Translations under genes and position numbers: made by a program
Part shown: piece by piece, positions 11,400 through 23,515 of the stretch
How positions within the stretch are numbered: the stretch's first letter is position 1
Layout of the letters: the number at the start of each line of letters is the position of its first letter
Notes under the pieces: model-generated
Databases searched by the model: none
The model's input: only the letters and a program-made list of their open reading frames with translations
Told to the model about the DNA's origin: nothing
Assembly (NCBI RefSeq): GCF_003265705.1
Contig: NW_020312859.1
Location: 4,137,851 to 4,201,850 of the forward strand
Reading direction: 5' to 3'
Length of the DNA stretch: 64,000 nucleotides
Source: Callorhinus ursinus
Lineage: Eukaryota > Chordata > Mammalia > Carnivora > Otariidae

Positions 11400-13100
11400 C
11401 TCAGACAAATCCTGTTAGGTTGAACGAAATATTTATCAAACTCACTTAGTTGTGGAACTCTTTACTCATGGGAGATATATTGACTTTTGGGGGAAGCAGT
11501 GTGTTACTGCAGGGGTGCTCAAGCTTTCCCATGTAGCGAGTGTTCAGTGGAGTCCGTTCCCAGCTTGGTCCCTGCCTCCCACATTTTTGAACAGGTTCAG
11601 GAGCAGGCTACTGGCATATCTCAAAGCAGTGGCTCGTGGGACTTCAGGAGACCCCGGAGGAGGAGGCGGCAGAGACAGGAAAGTGCTAGGTAGAATGGAT
11701 GCTATCGGTGTCCTGGACAGTGTCCTTTCTGAGCCGGTGCCCCCAACCCTAAGGCAGTGTGCGGTTGGCTGCTAGAGGCTCACAGCCCCCCCTTCTCCAC
11801 AGAACTGCTTTGGGGCAAATGGGAACAGTTTCCTTCTTTCCCCACCTGGCAGGCCATGGCCAGTGACTGGCTGACATGGGGTACCAGTGCGGGCTCCTTG
11901 CCTCAAGCTGGGGTCAGCTCTGGTACACTTGAGGCTCTCGAGGTCCTGTGGAGTCAGGCTGAAGCTGGACCGTTTTGACGACATCCTTCCTCAGTGGCTC
12001 CTTTGCTCCCTGTCCTGCATCCCCTTTCTCCAGTGGGCACTTGGTAGGTCACCGTGTCTCAGACTCTGCTTCTGGGGAGCCTGGCTCTATCAGTGCCCAC
12101 TGGGAAGTTTATCCAATTTGCCCCGGACACAGAGGGGCTAGAAGATGACTCCATTTTAGAATAATGGATGTAGGTCTGAAAGAAGAAAGGAAGTATGCCC
12201 GAGATTTCAGAGGAAGGATATACTTACATCTGAAACGTGATAGGCACCAAAAGAAGATCTCCAGCATGTGGGAGTGGTGACTCGGGGGCCTGCTAGATTC
12301 TTCCCCAGGCTTCCATATACATCATCCGTGCCATGCTTCTGTTGGGCTTTTTCCAGGACTTTGACTTCTCTTAGCTTTTCTGCTCCTTTTTCCTCGCATC
12401 CTAGCATTTGTATCCCCAAGCATGTACGTGGCACCTGGCGTCTTGGGAGGATTTACTCTTCCACCTTGTCTCTGGGCTGCAGTCCATTTCGGGCTCCCGA
12501 CACCCTGCCCGCTCCACCCCTCCTTATGCCCACTCAGACCCGCTCAGTTGCCTGTGAACCTGGAATTCCTGGGTCTGTTCCTGCTTGATGAAACCTCCCC
12601 TTGCATTTTCCTTCCTGCCTGTGTCTGGGGCTGAGACCATGGTTGGAACTTGTGCTGCTTACACAGTCCTTCTGGTTAAATCCCTTCACGTTGCTATGGC
12701 ATTCTGGTCGCTGAGCCTGTCACTGTGCCTGGTCTTCTAGAATCTCTCCTGATCTTGGTTCCTCGGTTGCTGCTCATTTGCCTTGACCTTCATCACCTAC
12801 TTGCCCTTTCGTCTGAGCTCATCTCTCTAACTTAACCTTCATTTCTCCTTGCCGGTGGTCCATCGCAGTGCCATTTCTTATCATGGCTGTGGGCTCTCCA
12901 CGTTCCTGTCCTGCTCTTGCCTGCTCCCAATATGACAAGTGTGATTATCCAAAGACCTATTTTCCAGAGATTTTATAAGACAACCTGCAATTTCCTATCC
13001 TTCAGTGGGAGAAAGCTTGGTGGTTCAGGAACTAAAGAGAAAAATGTGAATGGTTCAGGGGATGCATTACTCCTCTGTGTTTTTGCTGGAATGTGACATC
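11400..13100. other. Intronic sequence without confident annotation
   Basis: GC-richer intron. Several short open frames exist on both strands but none has splice sites or a recognisable domain. Parts of 12700-12900 could be old L2. Confidence 0.4.
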
Positions 13101-13148
13101 ATTAAGAAGAAAAGCAAATAATACTGGAAGTCACATCAAAATAAAATT

Positions 13149-13326
13149 TTTTAAAGATTTTATTTATTTGATAGCACACAAGCAGGGGGAGTGTCAGGCA
13201 GAGGGAGAGGGAGAAGCAGGCTCCCCAGCTGAGCAGGGAGCCTGATGCAGGACTCAATCCCAGGACCCTGGGATCATGACCTGAGCCGAAGGCAGACACT
13301 TAACCGACTGAGCCCCCCAGGCACCC
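13149..13326 (-). mobile_element. Can-SINE (SINEC, tRNA-Lys-derived)
   Basis: Reversed carnivore SINE: T-rich tail region 'aaagattttatttatttgat', then 'gggatcatgacctgagccga', then the tRNA-derived head 'cttaaccgactgagcc' ending at 'caggcaccc'. Similar A/T-rich bases flank both ends and may be a target-site duplication. Confidence 0.95.
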
Positions 13327-13389
13327 AAAAAAATTTAAACTAAAGATGAAAAAATGAATGTTTTGCACTTAATTGGCTCTTTGCTGTTT

Positions 13390-13895
13390 GTTAGTTTCTT
13401 ATGGCTGATGTAACAAATTAGACTTAGTGGCTTAAAACAACACAAATTTATTACGTTGCGGTGGTAGAGATCAGAGGTCAGAAATGAATCTTACAGGGTT
13501 AGATGGAGGTGTTGGCCAGGCTGCATTCCTTCTAGAGGCTCTAGCGGAGAATATGCTCCCTTACCTTTCTCAGCTTCTGGAAGCTGTCTGCATTCTTTGG
13601 TTCTGGTTCCTTTCTCCATCTTCAAGCCACCTGTCACATCACTTTGACCTCTGCTTCTGTCACCACATGTCCTGTCTCTGACTCTGACCCTCCTCTGTCT
13701 TTCTCATATGAGGCCCGTTGTGATTACATTGAGCCCACCTGCATCATCTAGGATCCTCTCCAAATCTCCAGATCCTGAGCCTAATCAGCATCTTCAAAGT
13801 CCCTTTCACCATAGAAGGTGACATATTCCCAGGTTCCAGGGATTAGCATATGGACATTGTCGGGGGGGGAGCATTATCCCTACCCCACTTTTCAT
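13390..13895 (-). repeat. MaLR-type LTR (ERVL-MaLR)
   Basis: Non-coding solitary LTR in reverse. It begins 'gttagtttcttatggctgat' with 'gtggcttaaaacaacacaaa' and ends near 'cattatccctacccca'. The same family is in the opposite orientation at 45433-45955. No internal viral genes are present. The subfamily is not resolved. Confidence 0.7.
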
Positions 13896-13899
13896 GGTT

Positions 13900-15100
13900 A
13901 ATTTCGTGGTTGATTTGGAGAGCTCAGTTCACACCAGGATACGCCGTCATGGGCTCAGTGCTCTGGACACTTTCTCATTTATGCATCACGAGAACTTCAT
14001 AAAGTGGGCACCAGTATCACATCCATTAATGGTGTAAGGAAACCAAAGCTGAGAGAAATGGAATCAGGGCCCAAGGCTGCACATATTGGGCATTTGTGTG
14101 CTTTTGTTTTATTATCATTCCCTGTCCCATGTTTCCCTAGCTCCTGCCCTGGCCTCTCTCAAGTATCTAGCCTCCTGGGAGCTCAGCTGTGACCACTGGG
14201 GGACCAGCCACATCCAGGAGAGAGGTTGTCTGGGCTTTGGGAGCAGTTGCAGATGAGGCGTTTTGAGCACAGTATTTTTTTTCTGCCTAGATTTTTACAT
14301 GCTTCTTTATCCTTAACATCTAATATTTTTGTGAAGTAAAATGCGTACCTCAATTGTTGTGGTTTTCTTAAATTTTGTCAAGTGAATGGTAGGCCATTTC
14401 AGTCTAAGGGTTTGGGTCTTGTTTTCATCCAGGCAAGTGAGCTGATGTGACTTAGGACAGGATTTGTGTTCCATTCCCTAAGCTCCCATCTTTAGGCGTA
14501 CCAAATACTTGTCTGATCTCTGTTTTCTTCCTCAATTTGCCTCCCTCCTCTCCTTTTATTGGTGCCTTCTTGGAAATCTGGGTTATTTTCTAACGTCTCC
14601 CCCCACCCCTGCCTCCAGCTGTCAGTGCTCTTCTGCAGTGTTGAGTCTGCCGTTCACTTCTAGCACCATTTTGAATCCTGCAAATGGTGCCCTTGTTTGT
14701 TTCCTGTAATTCTTTTGAGGTTTATTTTCTTTCTTAGTACTTTTCCTTCTCCACTCACCTCTTAGATGATGGTCTGTAGAGTTCATGTGCTGGCTTCATG
14801 CTTGGTGTCTTCCTTTTTATCTCCCAAATAAATTTATTGGCTGTTCAAAGCATTGGAGGTCTGAGGAAAAGCCTTGTGTCTGAGGAACTGTCTGGCTGGG
14901 ACGTCCGGCATTTTTGCTTCCTCTACCTGTCTTTCCTTTTTTGGAGGGGGGGGGTGCGATCCTCAGCTAAGAAATTGGTGGTGCGTAGGTAGCTCTTGGC
15001 CACTCTCTTCTCCACATGTGGGAATGAGTGTGCTAGAGGAGGTGTGGGGTGGGGAGTAGTTACCCCACATTAGAGCACCACATGGTATCTTTGGGCAAAG
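13900..15100. other. Intronic sequence without confident annotation
   Basis: No exon or clear repeat. A run of G's at 14945-14956 is the only low-complexity element. Confidence 0.4.
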
Positions 15101-15109
15101 TCCTGATGC

Positions 15110-15310
15110 CTGGTGGCCTGCATTCAAATCCCAGCTCTGCCACTTCCAAGCTGTACAAGCCTGGGCAGGCAGATCACTTCTCTGAGCTTCAGCTTCCTTG
15201 TATATACAATGGAGATAAGAAGTGGGCCCCCCTCACAGATTTTTGTGGGGAATTAATGAAGAAGGAATGTAAAACACTTAGCCCACAGTAGTGCTTAGTC
15301 ACTGTCAACT
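15110..15310 (+). repeat. MIR SINE
   Basis: 'tcaaatcccagctctgccac', then 'cttcagcttccttgtata', then 'ggggaattaatgaag' and a 3' end 'cccacagtagtgctta', so nearly the full MIR is present. Confidence 0.8.
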
Positions 15311-16289
15311 TAAGAAAGATCAAAATCTTTATGATGTTATAAAAAATCAGGTTAGAAAATACCCAGCCAGAGCCTCAACGCTCCCTTCCCAGGTGTGAAA
15401 GGGACTGCTCAGCAGTGAGGAGAAAATGGGCTTGTTTTGGTGACCCATCTCTTCTGAGACCTTTCTGTGCCTTCAGCCAACTTTTCCTCAGATCAGGTCA
15501 CATTCCTGGCATTTGCCAGAATTTCCTCTACTTCCTGACTGCATATTTTGGGAGAGGGGATCGTGTCTGGGGTCGTCAGTTCTCAGAGTCTGAGCGAGTT
15601 GTACCATCTCTTGCAAAAACGTATCCGAGCATGAGGCAGGTGGTGGGCAGTTTCCGCCCCAGTGACTTCTCCCTTCAGTTCCCTTGCATTGATCTTGTGC
15701 CGTCCTGTTGCAGAGTTTCTGGAATGGGAAGGGGTGATGGTTGCCCCTCCTCTTGCCATGCTTTTAAGTCTGGTATTTCCTTTAGTTCCTTTATTCTTTT
15801 CAAGTATAAAAGCAGTGTTTGAGGCAGAAAGTCTAGAGAATGCCAAAAAGTAAAAAGAGGAAAGCCAGCCCCTCCAATCTCCCTGTCCAGTCTGGAGCAA
15901 GTCACACAGAGGCCTAGGTTTCCCCATGTTTCTTGGCTGTTTGCTCCCGGCCCTCCCTGCTGTTCCATCTCATTGGCCTGGGACAGCTGAGCCCTGGAGC
16001 CCTGCCCCGTCCCATGTCCCAGGCCTGACCCATCGCTAATGGGAGCGTGGATGGGTGGAAGCAGGTCATGTGTGTGCTGGAGGTGTTTACTGTGGACAGG
16101 AAGGGATGAAGATCGCATCGTGGAAGTTTCCAGTTGTGGAGAAGCTCCTAAATCCTCAAGTTTCCCGAAATCCAACTAGGTAATTAAAGCACTCAATTTT
16201 ACTTTCGGAAACGAAATAAAGGCAGTGAGGATAGGGTCTCAGTGAAAAGATGCTTGACCCGAAGTTGGAAAAGCTGGATAAGGGACTTC

Positions 16290-16425
16290 CTTGCTCTGCA
16301 TATTTACTCAGCCACACTGACATTTGGATTCTGCTAAGAAGAGCAGCAGTAATACCTCAAACAAGGCTGGGAGGATTAAAAAGGAGATTCAGGGTCTGGC
16401 TCATAGAAGGTGCTTAATAGTCACT
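16290..16425 (+). repeat. MIR fragment
   Basis: 'gctgggaggattaaaaagga' and 'ggctcatagaaggtgcttaa' match the MIR 3' half. Confidence 0.55.
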
Positions 16426-17312
16426 CAGGTTGCATCCTCAGGCATGTACCTTACCAGTTGTCATTGCTTGCTGCTGCTACAGAAGGGGCTCATTCAGACT
16501 CAGACTATCACACCTGAGATTCAGCACAGTATAGATGAAAACGCTTGTGCATTCACCTTGATTCTAGAATTGTTTACCAAGTTGGGAAATTGGGCACAGT
16601 GCTGGAGATGAAAAGGGGCTAAAGGATGCCCTCGGAGAGCTCCGAGTCTAGTCTAAAGGGGGAAACGTGTAGGCAAAAAAGCAAACAAACAAAAACCCCG
16701 AAACCACAACAAGACCAGTAGAGAGTAAATAGCTTCTAGAAGGTGGTGTGACAGGCGAACTTACCGGAGATGGCGATGTGCTGAGCATGAGGTTTTAGGG
16801 GTGAGGGACTGACCCCAGGCAGACGGGAGGTCCCAGGCTGAGGAAAAAGGAGAGGTGCTGGGAAACCACCATCCACACCACGCCTGGAGACAGACGGGTC
16901 CCTCAGGGCCTGTGGGTGGGGTATCAGGGCGCCAGCCATGGGCTGAGGGCCAGGCTGTTTATTGTCACTTCATGGGTTATGTTTTCAGTAGCCTATCTGA
17001 GTCTCTCTCTGGGGGAACCTTGTGGGTTCTGTGTAAGAGATGAAGGAAGATGGGAGGAGGGCTCAGGGCCAAATGCCAGCCTCAAGCTCAGGCCAAGCAG
17101 GGAACCAAGGTGTCGGGAGGAGGCCCGTGCCCTCTCTTCTTACCATCAGGCACTGCCCTCCAGAATCAGCTCGCTAGCAAAGTTTATACTTGAGTCAGAT
17201 CACTTGGAAAAGCCAGCCGTGGATACTCCTTATGGAAAGCCATGGCCCCAGGGATGTGGGGACAGGTGGAGCTTCCGAGTGGGGAGTCCCTGGGGGCCGT
17301 AAGGTGATGTGA

Positions 17313-17543
<231 letters not shown>

Positions 17544-18019
17544 TGATCCCACGGGCTGCCTCGGCCCCACCCTCAGAGGGTGGGAGGAATCCAGGTGCCC
17601 CTTCTCATCTCAGTGGAAAGACACACCCTTTCCAGTCCCCTACTCCCACCCTGCAGAGAAAGGGGCAGAGTTACTGTAAAATCATGCATATTGCATTGTT
17701 ATTCAACAAGTTGAGTCTTATTATAGGGTCCACCTGTGGGAGCCTCTGGGGTATACAACATGGAAGGCATCTCCAGGTTTGGCTTTATTTTGCATTTAAA
17801 CTTTGAACCAACGTCCTTGTGTTTTGGTGGTGGTCTTCTGCCGTGTTCGGAGAGTGTACAATTGTTTCTGAGGGATTTTTTTTTTTTTTAACTGAAAACG
17901 CGATTTGATGACAATATTTTGGAAGGTTTTTCGAAATCCCCCCCCCCCCCAGCCCACTGGCTTTGATTCAATTCTTTCCAGTTTTCTTGTTCTTGTTCAC
18001 CTTGAGGTATTGTCAACAT

Positions 18020-18490
18020 GCTTTACATTAAAATATGCACATTGTTGTTGCCTTTTCTGCTCCTTCCAAGGGCTGGATATCCCATTTAGTTTTGAAAGTC
18101 TAGATAATCTCTGTTGTCATGCTTAATGGTTGTATACTGTTTCATCAAGCAAGTCCCCCCATTTCTTAAAATCTCCCTATTTGTAGTCATTTAGGTAATT
18201 CCAGGTGTTTTTGGTTTTTGTTTTATCTTTCCTCTGCATCAATTAACACCTCAATGGAGTTCTTCCAAAGAGAATATTTTTATTCTATTGAACCAAATTA
18301 TTTCCTTGGATAAATTCCCTAGGCGTAGAGTTGGTAGGCCAAAGAATACCAGCATCTTTATGGATTTTTCTTTGTGTTGCAATATTGCTTTTGCAAAAAA
18401 AAAAAAAAATGGGTTTGACAGTTTACACTGGAAAATTGCAGTGTATGGATGTACTCATTTTCTAGCGTTATGTTCACCGATTAAAATTTT
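18020..18490 (-). repeat. L1M fragment
   Basis: Reversed L1 text 'attatttccttggataaatt' followed by 'gtagagttggtaggccaaag', both degraded but in order. Confidence 0.55.
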
Positions 18491-18732
18491 AACATAGCAT
18501 TACTTTAGTGAATGAAATAATGAAGCTATTCCTCCTATGTTAGCTGTGGAATGACACCTGGTGTGTATGAAGGTGAAAACATGGATCGACGCCCCCTCCC
18601 CCCCTTTCCCCGGAAGTCTCCTGAGTCGGTTTCCTTGGTCAAAGGGTTGCTGTGAGGGCCTTGACCTCTAGTTGCTGGCCCCTTAACCTCTAGTTGGTAG
18701 CCCTGCCTGAACCTAGACTGGGAGCTGTAACC

Positions 18733-19001
18733 TTTTTTTTTTAATTTTATTTTATTATGTTGTGTTAATTACCATACATTACATCATTAGTTTTTGATGT
18801 AGTGTTCCATGATTCATTGTTTATGCATAACACCCAGTGCTCCACGCAGAACGTGCCCTCTTGAATACCCATCACCAGGCTAACCCATCCCCCTACCCCC
18901 CTCCCCTCTAGAACCCTCAGTTTGTTTCTCAGAGTCCATAGTCTCTCATGGTTCATCTCCCCCTCCGATTTCCCCCCCTTCATTTTTCCCTTCCGACTAT
19001 C
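18733..19001 (-). mobile_element. Young L1, 3' UTR (first part of compound insertion)
   Basis: Poly-T, then reversed caniform L1 3' UTR ('attaccatacattacatcat', 'cataacacccagtgctccac', 'cagagtccatagtctctcat') ending at 'ttcatttttcccttccgac'. It is followed without spacer by the poly-T of a second L1 (19002). Confidence 0.85.
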
Positions 19002-19319
19002 TTTTTTTTTTTAACATATAATTTGTTTCAGAGGTACAGGTCTGTGATTCATCAGTCTTACACAATTCACAGCACTCACTGTATGTAGCACATAACCTTC
19101 CCCAGTGTCCATCACCCAGACACCCCATCCCTCCCACCCCCCACCATCAAAAAAAATGAAATCTTGCCATTTGCAATGACGTGGATGGAACTAGAGGGTA
19201 TGATGCTAAGCGAAATAAGTCAATCAGAGAAGGACATGTATCATATGACCTCACTGATACGAGGAATTCTTCATCTCAGGAAACAAACTGAGGGTTGCTG
19301 GGGTGGTGGGGGGTGGGAG
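19002..19319 (-). mobile_element. Second L1 subfamily, 5'-inverted (twin-primed) copy
   Basis: The left part (19002-19146) is reversed L1 tail: poly-T, 'acatataatttgtttcagag', 'cctccca' and C runs. The right part (19147-19319) is forward-oriented sequence lying just upstream in the same element: 'atggaactagagggtatgat', 'cgaaataagtcaatcagaga', 'gaaacaaactgagggttgct'. The two parts share a 15-bp piece (ggtggggggtgggag and its complement) at 19305-19319 and 19131-19145. This is a 5' inversion with overlap. Confidence 0.8.
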
Positions 19320-19364
19320 CTTTAGTCTGAGATTCTCCCTCCTGGGTTGTCCTGACTCTAGATG

Positions 19365-19785
19365 GATATTCACATGGCTGACCGTTTGTCATCAGTCAGG
19401 TCTTAGCTTGAATGTCGTCATGCCATCTCCTTCAAGGGGATATCCCCAGCCCCCACCCCAGCTAGATGCTTTCTATCAGGTCACCTTGTCCCTTGTTCAA
19501 CATAGCACTGCACTTCAAAATTACATTTTTCCTTTATTCGTGTGTGTTCTTGGTAATTTTCCATCTTGTCCTTTAGAACACGAGCACTGTGAGAATAGGG
19601 GCATTGTTTGGTTTGGTTCATGTTGTACAAGTCCACCCAGGCTTAGCCGAGTGCTTGGCATGCGTCCCAAGCACGCCCACATATGAAACCACCGGCGTTT
19701 AGCTGTTTGGTCCTGTGCGGTTGGTCATTTCATAAGGCTGAACCTTAAAATACTTGTTGAATGATGGATGAGTGAATGAATTATT
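19365..19785 (+). repeat. L2 LINE 3' region
   Basis: 'ggtcttagcttgaatgtcgt' through 'gcactgtgagaataggggca' to 'cttgttgaatgatggatgag' follows the L2 3' end order. Confidence 0.65.
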
Positions 19786-20667
19786 AGCCTCAGGAGGAAC
19801 TCATTTCATCTCCATAATACCATGAACACTTAAGCTGAAGATCAACAAATTAAGCAGTCATGAACAAAACAACCAATAGGGAAAAAAAAAAACCCATCTT
19901 AAAATCGTTTACATTGAGAGCCATTAATATGTAAAAGAAACCATCATTTCCATTGCATTAGGCTCATATATTTGCTTTTTTGGGGCCGTTAGATTGACTT
20001 CTGTGATGAAGCAGCCTTTTGCAGGCCTCTCAGGCACTCAGTGAATCTGTGATTTCCAGAGCTGCCCCCTCTGGCAGTTCATCGTACCTCTTCCGTGGTA
20101 GCCTCACACACTGGAGTGGGAACCCACCAGAGGTTGGACTGTATCCCCTCACTCCCTCCGCGGGCTCACCCGCAGCTTGCAGGTGCCCGGCGTGAGGCTG
20201 GTAAGGAGATAACGGGATGAGTGACTGTGGCCACTGCCGGAGTGCTCTGATCTTTCCACACAGACCAGTGGAACCAGAAAGCTGGGTTTATTCTTCCTTT
20301 ACATCCCTTGTTGAGGAGGAGGAGGTGTGGGATGCCAAATCCGGAGGGCTTTGAGGCCGAGGATGCCATTTCCATGGGGAAGCATCATTGCCTTTGTTTG
20401 GAGGGGTGGCCAGGGTTTATTGGGACAGTGGTTTATCCTTTGTGGGCTCTGCACCCTGGGCTGGGGTTCGGGCTGGGGGGAGCAGTACACTGGCCACGTG
20501 CAGCCTTGTTGGCACCTGGTATCATGATGTTATAAACAGTGTTGAAAGGGTCCAGACTGCATGCAAAGCTCATGACAAATCTCTGGACCTGTTGCTAAAT
20601 TGCTCTCCACGTCTCTGGAATGGAGTATTTACTACCTTCTAGGTTCCCAAAGAAATGAATTTAACCC

Positions 20668-20672
<5 letters not shown>

Positions 20673-20706
<34 letters not shown>
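20673..20706. repeat. (CA)17 microsatellite
   Basis: 34 bases of uninterrupted CA dinucleotide, likely polymorphic in length. Confidence 0.97.
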
Positions 20707-20708
<2 letters not shown>

Positions 20709-21239
20709 ATAGCTAGTGGTAACCAAGCCAAATAAGAAAATGAAAGGCAGGGGATGCCCAGAGCAGCAGGAATCAGTGGAATCCTCATCAGAGGAGGCCT
20801 GTCGCCCTGGATGTCTGGCCAGGAGCCCATGGGAAGGCAGCAAACCAGAGCATGTGGGGGAAAGTGTCTTATGAAGAATGACTCATTGGCCCCTTAGAGC
20901 TCCTTGCCATGACTTAGCAGGACGGTCAGATACTTTAGTACTGAAATATTTGCACTTGTTAAAAAAAAAAACAACAAGGAATAAACATAAATCTTCCTTC
21001 TTTCAGGAAATGGAGGAAATTTGGAAGAACAAAACGAAAGTGTTCTCAAGGGCTAAGTCTTCTCCCAGGGGATGGTGCTGCTGTTCAAATTGAGTTTCTT
21101 ACTCCTGGTTTACACATCACACAGGTCGATGTGGGCTGGGGGGCAGGCAGCTGACCTGAGCATGTCACAGAAGGAAAACCACCCCTGGGCAGGTTTTTCC
21201 CCAGATTTTCTTCACTTCATTCCAATTCAGAGACAGGAA

Positions 21240-21445
21240 AGAACTCTAGAGCCCCGATATGTGGGTTTAAATCCTGGCCCCATCTCGTCGCAGCTCTGTG
21301 ACCTTGAACATCAAACCTCTTCCAGCATCAACTGGCTCATCTGGAAATGGGAATATAGGATTCCATACCTCAGAGTGGTGTGTGTCCAGAGGATTCAAGA
21401 AGACAGTGTGTGTAGAGTTTCTTAGAGCAGTGCTTGGCCCATTGC
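21240..21445 (+). repeat. MIR SINE
   Basis: 'gtgggtttaaatcctggccc', 'gctctgtgaccttgaacat', 'ctggctcatctggaaatggg' and 'agagcagtgcttggcccatt' are the MIR blocks in order. Confidence 0.78.
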
Positions 21446-22544
21446 CCTAGAAGCGTTTGTTAAAAAAATAACTTGCCGAGGTTGGTGTAATTTCCCAGGT
21501 AAGGAGGTTAAGAGATGGTGAAGGGCTTGGGTGGTGGTCCTCCCCTGCAGAGGGCCACTGGTGGTCTCTCCCCATACAGTCCTGTGCCAAGCATAGGGAA
21601 AGGGAGGGTGGAAATATAAAAGTGGGTGTTGACCTGTGGGCTTGGGAAGTTTGTGTCATGGGGTCCATGCTAGGCCAGGCTCCCTGTGTCCCCTCCTCTA
21701 TCCACCACTGGTGAGCCAGGAAATCTGGGAACTAAGGAGAAGTTAGCTGGTCCTTCTGGGGCTCCGCCATCTGACCACATGGCCTCATCCATTCAGAACG
21801 CGGGCATACTGGGGCTGGGAGGTCACAGGGCATCAGGAGCTGGATAGGGGCCCCTCTGACGGTATCCATAGCCGGTGCTTGCACCACGTCGAGCAATGTC
21901 TCTCTCTCAGTCTGTGTGTTTATGGCTGGCTGGCTTATGGTTCATGTGCTATCCTGGGATTGTGAGCATCTGGGCTTTAGAAGATGCCATGTAATTTGAG
22001 TGTAGGTAATATCAAATTCTCGGGGCAACACAGATCAGAACGAAAGCAAATTGGAATTACTTAATTCTGAAGAGCTCTTTATTGAGTTGCGATAATGTAC
22101 CTGGGTATACGTTAGATTACTCTGTAATTGAGATTTCACTCAGTTGACAGTCCGGCCCCTCAACCTGCCTGTTCCGGACCAGTGCTCACAAATGCACTCA
22201 TTCTCTCCCCGTTTCTGTGTTTCCTCCTGTCTTCGGTTCCAAGATGTTTTTGCTTATCCCAAGCTTTATTCTGTAGGAGTCAGGGGATTCCCAGGACATA
22301 GGTGTCTTCAACCCAAGTTATGCAGATAGGGTCCTGACGAAAATTTGCTAACATAAAAATGTGCTGTCAGTAGTGATTTTTAAATCCATCTTCCAACTCC
22401 ATATAACAATGTACCTTGGGCTCAGAACCCTCTTATCAATATGTGGATTAGTGCCCAGAAGAAATCGAATCCTGGCAGTGTGAGTCAGGTGTTCTGAATG
22501 AAATACTGATGTTGACTTCCTACCACGGCAGCTTGGTAGGGTCA

Positions 22545-22740
22545 AGAGTAGGGATTTGGGATGTGAGCACGCCTGAGTTTCAATATCAGTCCTGGCCCCA
22601 GCTATCTGGGTGACTTCAGGTAAATCACATGTTCCCTCTGGGCCTCAGGCTCCTCATCTGTTCAATGGGTGAGTGTATCTCATTGGATCCATTATGAGAG
22701 AGAGATAGTACATGTATAGATTCTAGTACAAAGTGGACAC
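22545..22740 (+). repeat. MIR SINE
   Basis: 'gtgacttcaggtaaatcaca' followed by 'tcaggctcctcatctgttca' and a degraded 3' half. Confidence 0.75.
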
Positions 22741-23389
22741 CCATACAGTTGTATCTGTAAGTATCAGTAATCCTATTTTACTACTATTTAAGGGGTATGG
22801 CTTAAGTACCTTGGCTGTTTTTCCTTGTCCACATAAAGGAACAATGACTTTATGATATAAATTTAAGTTTAGCCATCTTAAGGTCTGTCTCTGAAATAGG
22901 GTTGAGGTCACCAAATGCAGCTTGTTGTTCAGTCACAGAAATGCTTTATTGTGTTGCTCTGTATTTTTTTTTCTAACATTGTGTTCCAACATGTAAAGGC
23001 ATCCTGAAACCGCATCAGATTGGGCCACATCAAGCCTGCAGTGGCAGCTGCGGGTGAGTGTGGCTGCCCCATTCTGGGACACATGCTGCACAGTTGACCA
23101 CAGCCACTCCCTTGGCCCATTTTGCTGATGTCACTAGTCTGGTTTCTGTAGGCATTTGAGTTTACAGCTTCTGGATTAGAGATTGCATGACTGGAGTAGC
23201 AGACTTGTTCTGTGTTCATTTGTTTGATAGTTTGTTAAGCGCCAACTACGGTTCAGATAGTGTGATAAGCCCATGGTTTAGTGGGAAGAATCATGCAAAC
23301 CTGTAATGCATGGTCATTTGGTTTGTGTTGGGTACCTACTGCCCTATTTTACTGATACTATTAATAACAGTATTCTATAGGGGCTGTTA

Positions 23390-23515
23390 GAGGTCCCTTT
23401 TAAAGATGAGGGCACAGAGGCTCAGAGAAGTTAAGTAACTTTCCCAAAGTCATACAGCTTATATGTGATGGAGCCAGGATTTAAAGCCAGGCCTACTGGT
23501 GCCCCAGACTGTGCT
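23390..23515 (-). repeat. MIR SINE
   Basis: 'cagaggctcagagaagttaa', 'gtaactttcccaaagtcata' and 'gagccaggatttaaagcca' are the reversed MIR. Confidence 0.85.

Noticed and set aside
13149..13326. tRNA gene from the tRNA-like SINE head
   Set aside because: The head is a degraded SINE promoter, not a cloverleaf-forming tRNA. The same applies to the other four Can-SINE copies.
15675..16175. 166-codon open frame on -
   Set aside because: No recognisable domain, low-complexity composition and no splice or promoter context. It lies inside the PTPRT intron.
20661..20843. Short frames with Val-Cys repeats
   Set aside because: Direct translation of the CA microsatellite; also seen at 44174-44365 and 49212-49466.
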